A DNA stretch of 7,719 nucleotides from positions 1 through 7,719 of the forward strand of contig JASLBO010000403.1 in the NCBI GenBank assembly GCA_030146605.1, given 5' to 3'. The notes beneath the pieces were generated by a model. It ran no database searches, was not told the DNA's origin, and was given only the letters and a program-made list of their open reading frames with translations. Source of the stretch: Sphingomonas sp. GTDB lineage: Bacteria > Pseudomonadota > Alphaproteobacteria > Sphingomonadales > Sphingomonadaceae. Shown in pieces: positions 1 through 5,124 of the stretch (position 1 is the stretch's first letter; each line of letters starts with the position of its first letter). Made by a program: the position numbers and the translations under genes.

Positions 1-152
1 ATGCGCTTGTCCTGGATGAGCGCGAGATTGTTGTTGTAGATGGTGACCGCGACGTCGCCCTGCGCAGTGCGCTCGCCCGAAGGCGCCTCGGCGGCGGTCT
101 GGGCATGCGCGGCGAACGGGAGCGCCGCCACGATAAGAGCCGTCAAACGCAA
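1..152 (-). CDS. DUF4139-type secreted protein, N-terminal fragment
   Basis: This is the first 50 codons of a gene that runs off the left edge. The TTG at 152-150 starts MRLTALIVAALPFAAHAQ, a clear Sec signal peptide (one Arg, hydrophobic core, AHA-Q cleavage site near residue 17), so the product is exported to the periplasm or beyond. After a short linker, residues 36-50 read VTIYNNNLALIQDKR, which resembles the opening of DUF4139 proteins, where a Val-Tyr-Asn-x-x-Leu-Ala-Leu stretch is typical. Family function is not established. The TTG start is chosen because GGAGG (162-158) lies 5 bases upstream. The ATG at 157-155 is out of frame and stops after 4 codons. A second TTG at 146-144 is possible but badly placed. 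The gene lies 81 bases downstream of the DUF4167 gene, and its binding site is buried in a hairpin (see 153-188). The start and signal peptide are well supported; the family call rests on about 15 residues. Confidence 0.7.
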   Translation of the reverse strand, partial: MRLTALIVAALPFAAHAQTAAEAPSGERTAQGDVAVTIYNNNLALIQDKR

Positions 153-188
153 AGCATCCTCCCCCGGACTGTTCCGAAGGAGGATGCT
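153..188 (-). promoter_or_regulatory. RNA hairpin enclosing the Shine-Dalgarno sequence of the DUF4139-type gene
   Basis: Read as minus-strand RNA, AGCATCCTCC (188-179) pairs perfectly with GGAGGATGCT (162-153). Inside it come two U-G wobble pairs and a CGGA/TCCG stem closed by an ACAG loop, giving a continuous stem of about 16 bp. The wobbles become A-C mismatches on the plus strand, so the structure fits minus-strand RNA better. The 3' arm contains the GGAGG of the downstream gene, and the TTG start directly follows the stem. It could control translation initiation or act as an attenuator. The following TTTGCGTTT is only a weak terminator tail. Confidence 0.6.
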
Positions 189-233
189 AGCAGCTTGGTT
201 GCGAAGGGCTAGCCCGACGCGGCTAATTGCATG

Positions 234-1154
234 TCAGGCAGCCGGCGGAACCTCGGCCTCGTCACTCTTGGCGCGGCGGCGACGCGGCTTCTTGGGCGCT
301 TCCTCTGCATCATTCGCGGCAGTCGTCGCCTCGATTCCGAAAGCCGGCGGCAGGATCGCGGCGTCGATGCCCTGCGGCGCATCGGCCTCGGGGCTTTCCT
401 CGCGACGCGGCCGGCCGCGACCGCGCACGGCACGTGCGGGACGTTCCTCGGCGGGCTGCGCCTGTTCGGCGAAGAGCTCGGGTGCCGCGGGCGCTTCCTG
501 CGCCTCGGACTGGTGGCCGTTGGCATAGCCATTGGCGCCATTGGCGTTCGGGCGACGATCGCGACGGGCCTCGCGTGGCTCGCGGTCCTGACGCGGCTCG
601 CGGGGCGGACGCGCTTCGCGATCCTGGCGCGGTTCGCGGTCCTGGCGCGGCTCGCGGTCCTGGCGCGGCTCGCGGTCCTGGCGCGGCTCGCGGTCATTGC
701 GGGCTTCGCGCTCGTAGCGGGGCTCGCGCTGCTGAGGGCGATCGTCACGCTGTTGCGGGCGGTCATCACGCTGCTGAGGGCGGTCGTCACGCTGCTGCTC
801 GTCGCCGCGATTACCCTCGGCCTCGAAATCGAAATCCTCGTCGTCGCCGTCGATGTCGTTGCTCGGGCGGCGCTGCTGCGGCTGGTTCGGGTTCGCTTCC
901 TCGAAGCGCGAGCGGGTTTCGCTCAGCACCCGGAAATAGTGATCCGCGAACTGAAGATAATATTCGGCGTTGACTCGATCGCCCTGGCGCTGCGCGTCCA
1001 TCGCGAGATTCTTGTACTTCTCGAGCAGCTGCGCCGCATTGCCGCGGGCACGATTGTCGATGCGGTTACCATTGCCCTGATTGGGGCTTCCGCCCGGGCG
1101 CTGCTGACCGCCACGACCGCGACGGCGGCCGTTGTTAGCCTGACGATTGTTCAT
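234..1154 (-). CDS. DUF4167 domain protein with charged repeat tail
   Basis: A 306-residue protein of unknown function. The Arg/Gly/Asn-rich N-terminus (MNNRQANNGRRRGRGGQQR) leads into the conserved DUF4167 core at about residues 31-86 (RIDNRARGNAAQ, then YYLQFADHYFRVL), the best conserved part of this alphaproteobacterial family. Next comes an acidic stretch (100-113), three QQRDDRP repeats (120-140), then REPRQD repeats and variants to about residue 200. The tail is Ala/Glu/Pro-rich with a basic patch (PKKPRRRRAK) near the end. There is no signal peptide or membrane segment, so it is probably cytoplasmic; the arginine-rich ends suggest nucleic-acid binding, which is inference. The ATG at 1154 is chosen because DUF4167 proteins usually open with an N/R/Q-rich segment. 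An in-frame extension to 1283 has no family resemblance. No strong ribosome binding site is visible (AGGA about 14 bases upstream). It follows prmC, a position I recall as common in alphaproteobacteria. Confidence 0.85.
   Translation of the reverse strand: MNNRQANNGRRRGRGGQQRPGGSPNQGNGNRIDNRARGNAAQLLEKYKNLAMDAQRQGDRVNAEYYLQFADHYFRVLSETRSRFEEANPNQPQQRRPSNDIDGDDEDFDFEAEGNRGDEQQRDDRPQQRDDRPQQRDDRPQQREPRYEREARNDREPRQDREPRQDREPRQDREPRQDREARPPREPRQDREPREARRDRRPNANGANGYANGHQSEAQEAPAAPELFAEQAQPAEERPARAVRGRGRPRREESPEADAPQGIDAAILPPAFGIEATTAANDAEEAPKKPRRRRAKSDEAEVPPAA
621..692 (-). repeat. 18-bp tandem repeat encoding REPRQD, four copies
   Basis: Four consecutive 18-base units (plus-strand unit close to CTGGCGCGGCTCGCGGTC) encode REPRQD four times, at residues 155-178 of the DUF4167 protein. 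The units are nearly identical at DNA level, with one CGGTT/CGGCT difference. This suggests recent expansion by slippage or unequal exchange. A fifth, separated copy encodes residues 186-191. Confidence 0.9.
735..797 (-). repeat. 21-bp tandem repeat encoding QQRDDRP, three copies
   Basis: Three in-frame 21-base units encode QQRDDRP (residues 120-140 of the DUF4167 protein), followed by a partial unit (QQRE). Copies differ at a few third-position and neighbouring bases, so this array looks somewhat older than the 18-bp array next to it. Confidence 0.85.
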
Positions 1155-1408
1155 CAAGGTCTGTATGTCCTGTCTACTAAAGCCGTCCGTCGATCCATCG
1201 GGGTCCCGGATGCAGGTTATACTTGCGGATAGCGCCGATACGGCACTTCCGCCTGCCATGGCCGCCGGACTGCAGCGGCACACATGACCATGGAGTGAGC
1301 CTTAGCCCTATGTTTCAACAACTTGGTTGAAAGTGCCTCGCCCCGGCGCTGTCTTAGCCCGTGGAGCACCAATCTCCAAGCAGAAATATGGGGTCTGCGT
1401 CCCCGATT
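1155..1408. other. Intergenic gap between prmC and the DUF4167 gene
   Basis: No supportable gene lies here on either strand; the open frames are extensions or shadows of the neighbours. It holds an inverted repeat at 1313-1332 and most of a hairpin at the prmC end (1383-1410). On the minus strand TATAAC (1221-1216) resembles a -10 box about 60 bases before the DUF4167 start, but no convincing -35 box sits at the right distance. Whether DUF4167 has its own promoter is undecided. Confidence 0.5.
1313..1332. repeat. Inverted repeat TTTCAAC-6-GTTGAAA
   Basis: Perfect 7-base arms TTTCAAC (1313-1319) and GTTGAAA (1326-1332) are separated by AACTTG, in the gap between prmC and the DUF4167 gene. This low-GC palindrome stands out from its surroundings. 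It could be an operator or a small RNA hairpin in the prmC 3' region. No U-tract follows on either strand, so an intrinsic terminator is unlikely. Confidence 0.4.
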
Positions 1409-1410
1409 TC
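1383..1410 (-). repeat. REP-like hairpin at the prmC 3' end
   Basis: On the plus strand this is GAAAT, AT, GGGG, a 7-base loop TCTGCGT, CCCC, G, ATTTC: an imperfect stem of 5 + 4 bp. The ATTTC arm includes two bases of the prmC stop codon (complement of 1409-1411). The GGGGTCTGCGTCCCC core resembles dispersed short palindromes common in proteobacterial genomes; that resemblance is from memory. It may protect the mRNA 3' end or slow transcription. Confidence 0.45.
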
Positions 1411-2260
1411 AAGTCAGAAGTACCGCCCGGGGACGTCCCCCTAGATCATTATAGACGGCTGGCAACAACCCATGTTGCAGCGCGAGCGCGGAGACCGCCT
1501 TCGCCTGCGTCCAGCCGATCTCGAGCACCGCCGCGCCGCCGGGCGCGAGCAGGCGGGAAAGCTCGGGCAGGATACGGCGATAATCTTCGAGGCCGTCCAC
1601 ACCGGCGAAGAGCGCCGAGGCGGGCTCGTGATCCCGGACCTCGGCGGGCAGCTGTTCGGTGGCGCCGATATAAGGCGGATTGGCGAGGATCAGATCGAAC
1701 GGGCCCTCGATTCCCTGCGCCCAATCGCCGCTGCGGAGCTCGACGCGGTGTGCCATGCCGAGCCGTTCGGCATTGATGCGGGCATATTCGAGCGCCTGCT
1801 CCGACGCATCGACGCCTGTCCCGCGCGCGTTCGGCCATTGATCGAGCGCGGCGAGCAGCAGCGTGCCGGGGCCGGTGCCGAGATCGAGGATCGTCGCGGG
1901 CGCGCGCTCGTCGAAATGGTCGATCGCGGTCTCGATCAGCGTCTCGCTGTCGGGCCGCGGGATCAGCGCGCCGGGGCCGACCTGCAGCTCGATCGTCCAG
2001 AACGCGCGCGTGCCGGTGATATAGGCGATCGGCTCGTGGGCGAGGCGGCGCTGGAGGAGGGGATCGAAGATCGCCGGGACGGAGTCTTCGAGGTGGCGCA
2101 GAAGAAGGTCCTGACGCGGGACGCCGAGGGCGTGGGCCATCAGGAGTTCGGCGTCGAGACGGGGGGTGTCGGTGACTGAAGTGAGTTGCTGCGCCGCCTC
2201 TGCAAGCGCTACCCGGACTCCCCTTCCGCTTGCGGGAGGGGTCGGGGGAGGGGCCGTCAT
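1409..2260 (-). CDS. prmC: Peptide chain release factor N5-glutamine methyltransferase
   Basis: PrmC (HemK) uses S-adenosylmethionine to methylate the glutamine of the GGQ motif in RF1 and RF2, which raises termination efficiency; it is cytoplasmic. The 283-residue product (E. coli PrmC is 277) has a helical N-terminal substrate-binding domain (about 15-75), a LIPRPDSETL segment (99-108), SAM-binding motif I DLGTGPGT (126-133), an acidic ribose-binding residue in GVDAS (149-153), and the diagnostic NPPY catalytic motif (194-197) that holds the target glutamine. Family-like sequence begins at VRVALAEAA (residue 15). The preceding MTAPPPTPPASGRG is encoded by a repeat (see 2219-2317), and no alternative start lies between that repeat and the domain. 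The ATG at 2260 is preferred, with GAGGG about 12 bases upstream; an in-frame TTG at 2281 is possible. The gene lies 69 bases after prfA, which encodes its substrate, so co-transcription is likely. Confidence 0.95.
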   Translation of the reverse strand: MTAPPPTPPASGRGVRVALAEAAQQLTSVTDTPRLDAELLMAHALGVPRQDLLLRHLEDSVPAIFDPLLQRRLAHEPIAYITGTRAFWTIELQVGPGALIPRPDSETLIETAIDHFDERAPATILDLGTGPGTLLLAALDQWPNARGTGVDASEQALEYARINAERLGMAHRVELRSGDWAQGIEGPFDLILANPPYIGATEQLPAEVRDHEPASALFAGVDGLEDYRRILPELSRLLAPGGAAVLEIGWTQAKAVSALALQHGLLPAVYNDLGGRPRAVLLT

Positions 2261-2317
2261 GAACCGCCGCCCTCGCGGCAAGCCCCTCCCCTAACCCCTC
2301 CCGCAAGCGGGAGGGGA
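2219..2317. repeat. REPIN-like pair of inverted palindromic repeats
   Basis: Two 36-base copies lie head to head: copy 1 at 2219-2254 and its reverse complement at 2282-2317. They match at 33 of 36 positions across a 27-base spacer. Each copy contains its own palindrome: CCCCTCCCGC-AA-GCGGGAGGGG is perfect at 2295-2316, and copy 1 (2220-2241) has one base different. Each palindrome is followed towards the spacer by a G-rich arm (GGGGAGGGGC). Two REP units in opposite orientation around a short spacer is the layout of REPIN elements, which are mobilised in trans by RAYT transposases in other bacteria. The element fills the prfA-prmC junction and runs 42 bases into the prmC reading frame. Confidence 0.8.
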
Positions 2318-2329
2318 ACAGAGTGAGGC

Positions 2330-3403
2330 TCACCCATCCAGCTGCGCCAGCCGGTCGGCTTCGTCCTGCGCGGTGAGCGCGGCGATCAGCTCGTCGAGCT
2401 CGCCCTGGAGGATTTCGGGCAGGCGGTGGAGCGTCAGGTTGATGCGGTGATCGGTCACCCGGCCTTGCGGAAAGCTATAGGTGCGGATGCGCTCGGAGCG
2501 ATCGCCCGAGCCGACCATCGACTGGCGCGCGCCCGCGCGGGCCGAGTTGAGCCGGTCGCGTTCGGCCTCGTACAGGCGGGTGCGGAGCACTTTCATCGCC
2601 TTGGCCTTGTTCTTGATCTGCGAGCGCTCGTCCTGCTGGATGACGATCGTGCCGGTCGGCAAATGGGTGATGCGGACCGCCGAATCGGTGGTGTTGACCC
2701 CCTGCCCGCCCGGCCCCGACGCGCGATAGATGTCGATCCGCAGATCCTTGTCGTCGATCCGGATATCGGCTTCCTCGGCCTCGGGGAGCACCGCGACGGT
2801 CGCCGCAGAAGTGTGGATCCGCCCGCCCGCCTCGGTCGCGGGGACGCGCTGGACGCGGTGGACGCCACTCTCGAACTTCAACTTGGCGAACACCCCGACG
2901 CCGGTGACGCTGAGCACGACTTCCTTATAGCCGCCGAATTCGGATTCGGACGCCGTGATCAGCTCGATCCGCCAGCCCATGCGATCGGCGTAACGCTGGT
3001 ACATGCGCAGCAGATCGCCGGCGAACAGCGCCGCCTCGTCGCCGCCGACGCCGGCGCGGATCTCGAGCATCGCGGGACGTTCGTCGGCGGCATCGCGGGG
3101 CAGCAAGGCCAGCGCGAGGAAGCGCTCGGCGGCGGCAAGCGCGTCGTCATTGGCGCGGAGCTCGTCGACGGCCATCGCGCGGAGCTCTTCGTCGGCGTCC
3201 TGCGTCATGTGCTGGAGGCTGCCCGCCTCTGCGCGCAGCCGGCGGACCTCGCCCGCGGCCTGGGCGACGGGCTCGAGCTCGGCATATTCCTTGGAGACCT
3301 GGACGTATCTGTCGCTGGGCAAGTCGCCAGTCGCCATCTGCGCCTGCAACTCGTCGCGGCGCGCCTCGATCGCGGCGATGCGGTCGGCGGGGATGGAGAT
3401 CAT
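2330..3403 (-). CDS. prfA: Peptide chain release factor 1 (RF1)
   Basis: RF1 recognises UAA and UAG in the ribosomal A site and triggers release of the finished protein. The 357-residue product is full length for the family. It has a charged helical domain 1 (about 1-105), the conserved [18 protein letters not shown] segment (114-131), the RF1-specific PAT stop-codon tripeptide (188-190) within [15 protein letters not shown], the catalytic GGQ (232-234) in [16 protein letters not shown], and the [14 protein letters not shown] segment (257-270). PAT, rather than the SPF of RF2, fixes the identity as RF1. The residue after GGQ is Gly, where many RF1 proteins have His. The ATG at 3403 overlaps the hisS stop codon in an ATGA arrangement, so translation is probably coupled; GAGAGG lies about 12 bases upstream. 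prmC, encoding the enzyme that methylates Gln234, follows. Confidence 0.98.
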   Translation of the reverse strand: MISIPADRIAAIEARRDELQAQMATGDLPSDRYVQVSKEYAELEPVAQAAGEVRRLRAEAGSLQHMTQDADEELRAMAVDELRANDDALAAAERFLALALLPRDAADERPAMLEIRAGVGGDEAALFAGDLLRMYQRYADRMGWRIELITASESEFGGYKEVVLSVTGVGVFAKLKFESGVHRVQRVPATEAGGRIHTSAATVAVLPEAEEADIRIDDKDLRIDIYRASGPGGQGVNTTDSAVRITHLPTGTIVIQQDERSQIKNKAKAMKVLRTRLYEAERDRLNSARAGARQSMVGSGDRSERIRTYSFPQGRVTDHRINLTLHRLPEILQGELDELIAALTAQDEADRLAQLDG

Positions 3404-4722
3404 TGCGCAGCCAGCCTCTCGACCAGCGGAAGAGCCGCCTCGTTATTCTCTTCCTGCAGAATGTCCTCGAAAAGGAGATCGAACATGCCTTGCGGAATCC
3501 AGCTGAGCCGCATCGCCGCCTGCTCGCCGCTCTTCAGTGATTTGACCATCACCTCGTCACGCGCAAGCTCATCATCTCCCAGAATGAGTGCATAGCGCGC
3601 GCCGAGCGCGTCGGCCTTCTGCATTCGCTTCTTCATGTTGCCACGAAAGGCCATGTCCGCCGAAACGCCAGCACGCCGAAGGTCTGCGAGGATGCCGGTC
3701 GCCCTCTGAGCGGCCGCGTCTCCCATTGGCACCACCACGGTGTCGACGCCTGACTGGGCCGGCTCCTCGATCAGCATCGCCAGCCGCTCGACTCCTGCGG
3801 CCCATCCCACGCCCGCGGTCTCGGGACCGCCGAGCGAGCCAATCAGGCCGTCATAGCGCCCGCCCGCGAGGACGGTGCCCTGTGCGCCGAGGCGGTCGGT
3901 GACGAACTCGAAGGCGGTGTGGCGGTAATAATCGAGGCCGCGGACGAGGCGGCTGTTGCGGGTCCACTTCACCCCCGCGGCGTCGAGGCCGTCGGTGACT
4001 GCCTTGAAGAAGGCCGCGGCTTCCTCGGTCAGATACGCGTCGATGTCGGGTGCGCTATCGGCGACCGGGCGGTCGCGCGGGTCCTTTGAGTCGAGGATAC
4101 GCATCGGGTTCTTGTCGAGCCGGATCCGGCTGTCCTCGGACAGCGCGTCGCGGTGCGCCTCGAAATGCGCGACGAGGGCGGTGCGCCACGCGTCACGGGT
4201 TTCGGCATCGCCCAGGGTGTTGAGCTGGAGCGTCACGCCCTCGGCGATGCCCAGCTCCTTCAACAGCTGATCGGCGAGCACGAGCAGTTCGACGTCCGCG
4301 GCGGGCTCGGGCGCACCGATGATCTCGGCGTCGATCTGGTGAAACTGGCGGAAGCGGCCCTTCTGCGGGCGCTCGTAGCGGAACACCGGGCCCGAAGTCG
4401 CGAGCTTGAGCGGCGCATATTGCTGCCAGCCCTCGGTGATATAGGCGCGGGCGATGCCGGCGGTGAACTCCGGGCGCAAAGTGAGCGAATCGCCGCCGCG
4501 GTCTTCGAAGGTGTACATTTCCTTCGAGACGACGTCGCTGGTCTCCCCCATCGAGCGGGCGAACACGCCGGTCGCCTCGAAGATCGGGATCTCGAGCCGC
4601 TGGAAGCAATAGAGCCGCCGGACGCGTTCGAACGTGTCGAGCACGTGCGCGAAGCGCCTTTGCTCGTCGCCGAAAATGTCCTGGGTGCCCCGGATGCGCT
4701 TGGGGGTTTCGATACGTGCCAT
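3400..4722 (-). CDS. hisS: Histidine--tRNA ligase
   Basis: HisRS charges tRNA-His with histidine using ATP; it is a cytoplasmic class II homodimer. The 440-residue product contains RGTQDIF (11-17), the motif 1 region with [14 protein letters not shown] (81-94), motif 2 [19 protein letters not shown] (111-129), histidine-specific [13 protein letters not shown] (261-273) and [13 protein letters not shown] (287-299), motif 3 [13 protein letters not shown] (304-316), and the C-terminal anticodon-binding domain (about 325-410). A roughly 30-residue acidic tail follows (411-440), a little longer than in many HisRS proteins. The ATG at 4722 gives the expected start [15 protein letters not shown]. 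No strong Shine-Dalgarno sequence precedes it (CCCGGCCGAA). It is the first gene of the minus-strand block and overlaps prfA by 4 bases. The promoter must lie in the gap shared with the plus-strand small ORF, but I cannot assign its boxes. Confidence 0.98.
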   Translation of the reverse strand: MARIETPKRIRGTQDIFGDEQRRFAHVLDTFERVRRLYCFQRLEIPIFEATGVFARSMGETSDVVSKEMYTFEDRGGDSLTLRPEFTAGIARAYITEGWQQYAPLKLATSGPVFRYERPQKGRFRQFHQIDAEIIGAPEPAADVELLVLADQLLKELGIAEGVTLQLNTLGDAETRDAWRTALVAHFEAHRDALSEDSRIRLDKNPMRILDSKDPRDRPVADSAPDIDAYLTEEAAAFFKAVTDGLDAAGVKWTRNSRLVRGLDYYRHTAFEFVTDRLGAQGTVLAGGRYDGLIGSLGGPETAGVGWAAGVERLAMLIEEPAQSGVDTVVVPMGDAAAQRATGILADLRRAGVSADMAFRGNMKKRMQKADALGARYALILGDDELARDEVMVKSLKSGEQAAMRLSWIPQGMFDLLFEDILQEENNEAALPLVERLAAQ

Positions 4723-4817
4723 TTCGGCCGGGTTTCTAGGGCGTATGAAAAATTTGCGCCACTCCCTTTAAACGCTTCGCGGCCCGCCCATATTCCCGTT
4801 CGAGTTCAACAACATGG

Positions 4818-4829
4818 AAGGAGGTGATC
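4818..4829 (+). promoter_or_regulatory. Extended Shine-Dalgarno sequence, 12-base match to the 16S tail
   Basis: AAGGAGGTGATC is the exact reverse complement of GATCACCTCCTT, the near-universal 3' end of bacterial 16S rRNA. The GGAGG core ends 7 bases before the ATG at 4832, an optimal spacing. Ordinary sites match 4-6 bases; none of the other genes here comes close. It defines the small ORF that follows, or marks an RNA that binds 30S subunits directly. Confidence 0.8.
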
Positions 4830-4831
4830 GA

Positions 4832-4903
4832 ATGTCTCATTGTCTTACGCCGTCTGCGGCGCGCACTCAGCTTTCGGTCGGCTTCGTCGGAGCCGCCCGC
4901 TGA
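4832..4903 (+). CDS. Candidate small protein or leader peptide, 23 residues
   Basis: The ATG sits 7 bases after the GGAGG of an exceptionally long Shine-Dalgarno sequence. It opens 23 codons that end in TGA: MSHCLTPSAARTQ, then LSVGFVGAAR. I do not recognise the peptide. It has one Cys (residue 4), a short hydrophobic stretch (14-21), no run of a single amino acid that would mark a classical amino-acid attenuator, and no signal peptide. The first codons (TCT, CAT, TGT, CTT) end in T, unlike the GC-ending codons of the neighbours, as often seen where initiation is efficient. An in-frame ATG at 4814 would add six residues (MEGGDR) but would lie upstream of the binding site. A terminator-like hairpin follows 40 bases later, so this looks like a self-contained transcript of roughly 150-200 bases. 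It lies between divergent hisS and the efflux operon. It could encode a small protein, be a leader peptide, or be a dual-function RNA. Confidence 0.55.
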   Translation: MSHCLTPSAARTQLSVGFVGAAR

Positions 4904-4943
4904 GGCATTGAATACAGGTCGCTCGCCGCAGCGGCTGACAATG

Positions 4944-4977
4944 GAAAGGCCGTTCCCCGAGAGGGGAGCGGCCTTTC
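4944..4977 (+). terminator. Terminator-like hairpin after the small ORF
   Basis: A 15-bp uninterrupted stem: GAAAGGCCGTTCCCC (4944-4958) pairs with GGGGAGCGGCCTTTC (4963-4977), with one G-U pair, around a GAGA (GNRA-type) loop. The A-rich 5' foot and TTT at the end of the 3' arm suit an intrinsic terminator. The U-run beyond the stem is poor (CGTGT), so termination may be partial. The stem is nearly symmetric and could also work on the minus strand, but no gene upstream in that direction needs it. It would end the small-ORF transcript before the efflux operon. Confidence 0.65.
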
Positions 4978-5006
4978 GTGTATCCGGGCCGCGCGCATAT
5001 CTGGAT

Positions 5007-5030
5007 TGTGTCTGACACATTCTGATACAT
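5007..5030. promoter_or_regulatory. Candidate operator upstream of the efflux operon
   Basis: TGTGTC-T-GACACA (5007-5019) is a perfect 13-base palindrome. Overlapping it, TCTGACACAT (5011-5020) and TCTGATACAT (5021-5030) form a tandem direct repeat with one difference. This AT-richer block lies about 95-118 bases before the adaptor gene start. Such composite sites are typical of TetR/AcrR-type repressors that control RND pumps, but no regulator gene is in the window. TTGTGT (5006-5011) and TACATT (5026-5031) resemble -35 and -10 boxes but are only 14 bases apart, so the promoter itself is unresolved. Confidence 0.4.
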
Positions 5031-5124
5031 TTCTTCGCTGGTAGCGCCGCAACCGCCTGCCCTATGGGCGAGTTACGGAACTGAACTGCGCCGTCTTCAA
5101 AGGCGCTACGAGCGGGTCTGCGAA

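Noticed and set aside
621..797. Tandem repeats considered as a CRISPR array.
   Set aside because: The units are contiguous, without spacers, in frame and coding.
1216..1221. TATAAC on the minus strand as a -10 box for the DUF4167 gene.
   Set aside because: A good -10 match but no recognisable -35 box 16-18 bases upstream; not enough to call a promoter.
231..1232. Long plus-strand open frame opposite the DUF4167 gene with repeated Leu-Ala-Val-Leu-Ala-Arg units.
   Set aside because: It is the antisense reading of the REPRQD repeats and high-GC codons; the opposite strand carries a recognisable family core.
1155..1283. N-terminal extension of the DUF4167 protein by 43 residues.
   Set aside because: The extension lacks similarity to the family's start, and the N/R/Q-rich segment that normally opens these proteins begins at 1154.
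1429..1440. Perfect palindrome GGGGACGTCCCC.
   Set aside because: It lies inside prmC codons for the conserved GGRP segment near the C-terminus, so coding constraint explains it.
1449..2333. Second long minus-strand frame overlapping prmC, starting in the repeat with SRLREGLGEG-like sequence.
   Set aside because: The start is the usual translation of the palindromic repeat and the rest is Arg/Pro/Ala-rich out-of-frame sequence; prmC in the other frame has all its motifs.
2426..3595. 389-codon plus-strand frame opposite prfA and the end of hisS.
   Set aside because: Mirror of high-GC codons; no family features, while the minus strand encodes complete RF1 and HisRS.
4768..4796. TTAAAC and TATTCC as promoter boxes for the small ORF at 4832.
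   Set aside because: The 17-base spacing is right, but the matches to consensus are weak.
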